Assembly (NCBI GenBank): GCA_000438175.1
Contig: FR900459.1
Coordinates: 62,506-126,505, forward strand
DNA length: 64,000 bases
Origin: Fusobacterium sp. CAG:439
GTDB lineage: Bacteria > Cyanobacteriota > Vampirovibrionia > Gastranaerophilales > Gastranaerophilaceae
Direction of reading: 5' to 3'
Positions within the stretch are counted from its first letter, which is position 1; every line of letters starts with the position of its first letter. The notes beneath the pieces were generated by a model that saw only the letters and a list, made by a program, of their open reading frames with translations, made no database searches and was not told the DNA's origin. The translations under genes were made by a program, and so were the position numbers. This document shows, piece after piece, positions 61,209 through 64,000 of this stretch.

Positions 61209-62726
61209 ATGAAAAAGATTTTGAATACGTTTTTAATATGTTCGGTTTTAACTCTTTCAACCATCCCCGTAATTGCTAAGGGATGGTTCGGAAAAGATAA
61301 AAATCCGAAAGAAAAAGAAAAACAAAAAGTAGAAATCGTAAAACCTGATAAGGCTAAACCGAATATAAAACGTGAAATAAAAAAAGACAAAGAAAACGCC
61401 ATTCATAAAAAAGAATCTTCACAGGAAGCCGAGGGAATGTATGAAACCAAATTCCCCGTAATTAACAGTCAGATAGAATACTCTGATATGAACGGCGAAG
61501 TAACGCTCAGCGACTGTATAAAACTTGCGATAACACATCACCCGACAATTATGTCAGCAATCAGCAACGCAGAAATATACAAAACCATGGTAGGGCAGGC
61601 TTGGTCTAACTACTTCCCGACCTTAAGCGCAGGCGTAAGCTACTCCAGAAACGATATGCTTATGACAAATCCTGGTTATGCAAGAATGATGTCGCAAAAA
61701 TATAACATGTACTATGCGCCTACCGTTTCTGCAAATATGCTTTTATTCGATTTCGGTAAAACAAAAGCCAATGCGGATCTGGCACAGAGAACTTACGAAT
61801 CTTCAAGATTTGATGCTGAAACAAGTATTGAGCTTGTAATATATAACGTAAAAGTTGCATATTATAACCTTGTGTTTGCGGAAATTCAAAAATCCGTTTA
61901 TGAAGATACTGTTAAAGACTTTGAATTACAATTAAAACAGGCAAAAGCACAGTATGACATCGGAAGAAAAGCGAAAATTGATGTCACTACAGCAGAATAC
62001 AACCTCGGAAATGCAAAAGTTAATTTGATTAAAGCAAAAAACACACTTGAATTGGCAGCCGCAGAACTTGCAAACGCGGTAGGTATTCCTGAATTAGAAA
62101 ATGTTATATTAAAGGATAAACTGAATTCAAAAGCCTATAACGTAAACTTCCCTGATTTGCTGAAAACAGCAGAAGCCTCAAGACCCGCGCTCTTATCATC
62201 AAAAAAACTCAGAGATGCAGCCGAATTAAATGTCAGAGCCGCAAAAAGATCATTCGCTCCCGATTTAAGCGCATTCGGAACATTTGATCAGGGCGGACGC
62301 CAAATCGACAGTGATTACGGATATTCCGTCGGTGTTCAGCTGAATTATACAGCATTAAACCTTATGCTTCTCAAAAAACAGGTTGATCAGGCTAAAGCCG
62401 AATACAAAAAAGCAGTTGCGGATTATGAACAACAAAAACAAAACGTTTATCTGGAGGTAAAAAGCGCATACATAAGCCTTCTGAATTCTCATGACAGTAT
62501 TGAAGTATCTAAGCTTGCCCTGCAGCAGGCAAAAGAACGCCAGTATCAGGCATTCAGAAGATATCAGGTCGGTTTGGGCGATGCTATAGAATTTAAAGAT
62601 GCCGAAAACTCATACCTGAATGCACAGCTTGATTACTACTCAAACATGCTGAACTACAATATTAACGCAGCAGAACTTGAACGCGTAATCGGTGCCCCGA
62701 TAAAAGAATCCGATATCGACTTATAG
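61209..62726 (+). CDS. TolC-family outer membrane efflux channel
   Basis: The protein is 505 aa. The signal peptide (MKKILNTFLICSVLTLSTIPVIA) is followed by a Lys-rich stretch of about 60 residues, which is unusual for TolC. Two outer membrane efflux repeats (about 95-290 and 300-500) follow, with long helices and NYFPTLSAGVSYSRND. It completes the tripartite pump and shows that an outer membrane exists. It lies 6 bp after the transporter gene. Confidence 0.9.
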   Translation: MKKILNTFLICSVLTLSTIPVIAKGWFGKDKNPKEKEKQKVEIVKPDKAKPNIKREIKKDKENAIHKKESSQEAEGMYETKFPVINSQIEYSDMNGEVTLSDCIKLAITHHPTIMSAISNAEIYKTMVGQAWSNYFPTLSAGVSYSRNDMLMTNPGYARMMSQKYNMYYAPTVSANMLLFDFGKTKANADLAQRTYESSRFDAETSIELVIYNVKVAYYNLVFAEIQKSVYEDTVKDFELQLKQAKAQYDIGRKAKIDVTTAEYNLGNAKVNLIKAKNTLELAAAELANAVGIPELENVILKDKLNSKAYNVNFPDLLKTAEASRPALLSSKKLRDAAELNVRAAKRSFAPDLSAFGTFDQGGRQIDSDYGYSVGVQLNYTALNLMLLKKQVDQAKAEYKKAVADYEQQKQNVYLEVKSAYISLLNSHDSIEVSKLALQQAKERQYQAFRRYQVGLGDAIEFKDAENSYLNAQLDYYSNMLNYNINAAELERVIGAPIKESDIDL

Positions 62727-62780
62727 TTTGATTGATTTTTACTGCTCTTTAATATAGATTTAAATTAAGAGGAGACAAAA

Positions 62781-63665
62781 TTGAACAGACGTGTAAAAGG
62801 CATTCTGAACGGTGCAATAGCATCAGCCAGTTACGGAACAAACCCCTTATTTGCCCTGCCGCTTTTTGCAGCCGGAATAGGTATTAACTCTGTACTTTTT
62901 TACAGGTATGCTTTAGCAGTTGTAATTTACGGTTTGTGGTTAAAATTTGTCAAAAAAACAGCATTAAACATTTCACGTAAAGAATTTTTACCCCTTTTAA
63001 TTCTCGGAATATTCTTTTCATTATCCTCTTTAACGCTTTATGATGCTTTTAACTATATAGAAGCAGGTATCGCCTGTACAATTTTATTTATTTATCCTGT
63101 TCTGGTTGCGGTTATCATGGCTTTATTTTTTAAAGAAAAGATAACGAAAACAGTGATTTCTTCAATTCTTCTGACTTCTATTGGAATTATACTCTTATAC
63201 AAAGGGAAAACAGGCTTAAGTTTAAACTTATACGGTGTAGGTATAGTATTTCTATCGGCTTTACTGTACGCTCTTTATATAGTCGGGGTTAAAAATATAA
63301 AAGCGGTAAAACATATTAACAGGGCTAAAATGAGTTTCTACGTAATGTTGTTCGGACTTCTGGTTTATATTATTAATCTAAAATTCTGTACTCAGCTGCA
63401 AATATTGGACAAACCCTATTTGTGGTTTCTTGCAATCGGGCTTTCTATTTTCCCTACAATAATTTCTCTTGAAACAATTACAATATCAATCAAACTTGTG
63501 GGATCAACCACAACAGCTATTTTAGGAGCTTTAGAGCCTTTAACCGCATTATTTTTCGGGGTACTTATTTTTCATGAACAACTCACCGTAAGAATTTGCA
63601 TGGGAGTTGCATTAATTCTTCTCGGAGTTTTATTAATAGTTACAAGGAAGAAAAAGGTGAAATAA
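62781..63665 (+). CDS. EamA/DMT-family transporter
   Basis: The protein is 294 aa with ten predicted membrane helices in two EamA repeats (about 5-140 and 150-290). ALEPLTALFFGVLIFHEQL at the end is the usual family signature. Such proteins export metabolites such as amino acids. The start is TTG 62781 with GAGGAG 8 nt upstream. The substrate is unknown. Confidence 0.85.
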   Translation: MNRRVKGILNGAIASASYGTNPLFALPLFAAGIGINSVLFYRYALAVVIYGLWLKFVKKTALNISRKEFLPLLILGIFFSLSSLTLYDAFNYIEAGIACTILFIYPVLVAVIMALFFKEKITKTVISSILLTSIGIILLYKGKTGLSLNLYGVGIVFLSALLYALYIVGVKNIKAVKHINRAKMSFYVMLFGLLVYIINLKFCTQLQILDKPYLWFLAIGLSIFPTIISLETITISIKLVGSTTTAILGALEPLTALFFGVLIFHEQLTVRICMGVALILLGVLLIVTRKKKVK

Positions 63666-63806
63666 TCCGTTCGGGTATTCCGAATTGTATACTATTTCAA
63701 TAATAGGTTCTATTCCGTATTATAAGTTGACAAGTTTGTTTTTATAATATATTATTAAAGTAACTTAATTAAGTATATTTAATAAATATAAAAACAGAGG
63801 CTGATA

Positions 63807-64000
63807 ATGAAAATTAGCAGAATAAATCCATTGTATTTTTATGGCGGAACTCAGTCAAATAACAGGCTGAAGTTCGAGGGACAAGATATCTTTACAAGAA
63901 ATATTAATGAGGATAAAATAATGCAAAATAATGAAATTTTAAACAGTGTTATTGATGAGTTTAAACGGTTTGAAGAAGTAGAAGCAATTGGTATTGGCGG
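63807..64000 (+). CDS. start of an unknown protein with N-terminal F-E-G motif (3' truncated)
   Basis: AGAGG precedes ATG 63807. The first 64 residues begin MKISRINPLYFYGGTQSNN and continue LKFEGQDIFTRN. The F-x-G motif at about residue 24 matches other unknown proteins of the window. The gene runs off the right edge, so its domain is not visible. Confidence 0.55.
   Translation, partial: MKISRINPLYFYGGTQSNNRLKFEGQDIFTRNINEDKIMQNNEILNSVIDEFKRFEEVEAIGIG

Overview
The window looks like part of the chromosome of a gut Vampirovibrionia (Melainabacteria, Gastranaerophilales-like) bacterium. This lineage call is an inference from gene content and style. The DNA is AT-rich and uses the standard bacterial code (TGA is a stop). 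FtsZ and SepF occur together, and there is an MEP-pathway gene (ispH). The cell is diderm: MlaA, an MCE protein, TolC and an RND pump are all present. Type IV pilus genes include many paralogous pilin-like proteins with FTLAEVL(V/I)TLGIIGVV leaders. L-lactate dehydrogenase and class II aldolase suggest a fermenter. No rRNA, tRNA, CRISPR array, insertion sequence or prophage was recognised.

Layout. 1-5.7 kb: the end of a radical-SAM-like gene, pilus alignment genes (a PilM-PilN fusion and PilO), nadA, rlmB and the principal sigma factor. 5.7-8.0 kb: two pilin-like genes, a small HTH gene and a poly-G leader ORF. 8-14.2 kb: rpsA-ispH and two large lineage-type unknowns. 14.4-19.7 kb: aldolase, ftsZ, nadK, a phase-variable pilin, sepF and a YggS-type protein. 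20-26.3 kb: a TPR-glycosyltransferase gene, a poly-C-tract gene with mTERF-like repeats, an orphan DNA methyltransferase, a PiT-like membrane protein and mutL. 26.2-31.7 kb: a second poly-G pilin (OFF as sequenced), DAHP synthase, TPR proteins, queH and a VKOR-DsbA fusion. 31.8-38.3 kb: a MshEN-like protein, LysM-lysozyme and LysM-amidase, upp, MCE protein, a probable rpoZ and purine nucleoside phosphorylase. 38.4-42.3 kb: three membrane-associated unknowns, one an internal duplication. 42.3-50 kb: plsY and a VWA/FHA/TonB-like operon containing two tiny membrane genes, then a regulator-pilin pair and another TonB-like protein. 50-56.7 kb: acetyltransferase, an MlaA-hydrolase fusion, nucleotidyltransferase, ICMT-like methyltransferase, CDGSH protein and LDH. 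56.8-64 kb: a complete RND-TolC tripartite pump, an EamA transporter and the start of another gene.

Most striking signal. Four tracts of exactly ten G or C residues sit within the first codons of genes. Three are in pilin leaders or a pilin-type leader ORF, and at all three the start with the good ribosome-binding site is one base out of frame (11 G restores it). The fourth, in the mTERF-like gene, is in frame. Two of the pilin tracts lie in an almost identical cassette more than 10 kb apart. This looks like a coordinated phase-variation and cassette-shuffling system acting on minor pilins. Other themes are likely leaderless mRNAs (a TATAAT box 6-7 nt before ATG at four genes), palindromic operators on strong promoters, several domain fusions, and a recurrent short N-terminal F-x-G motif in unknown proteins.
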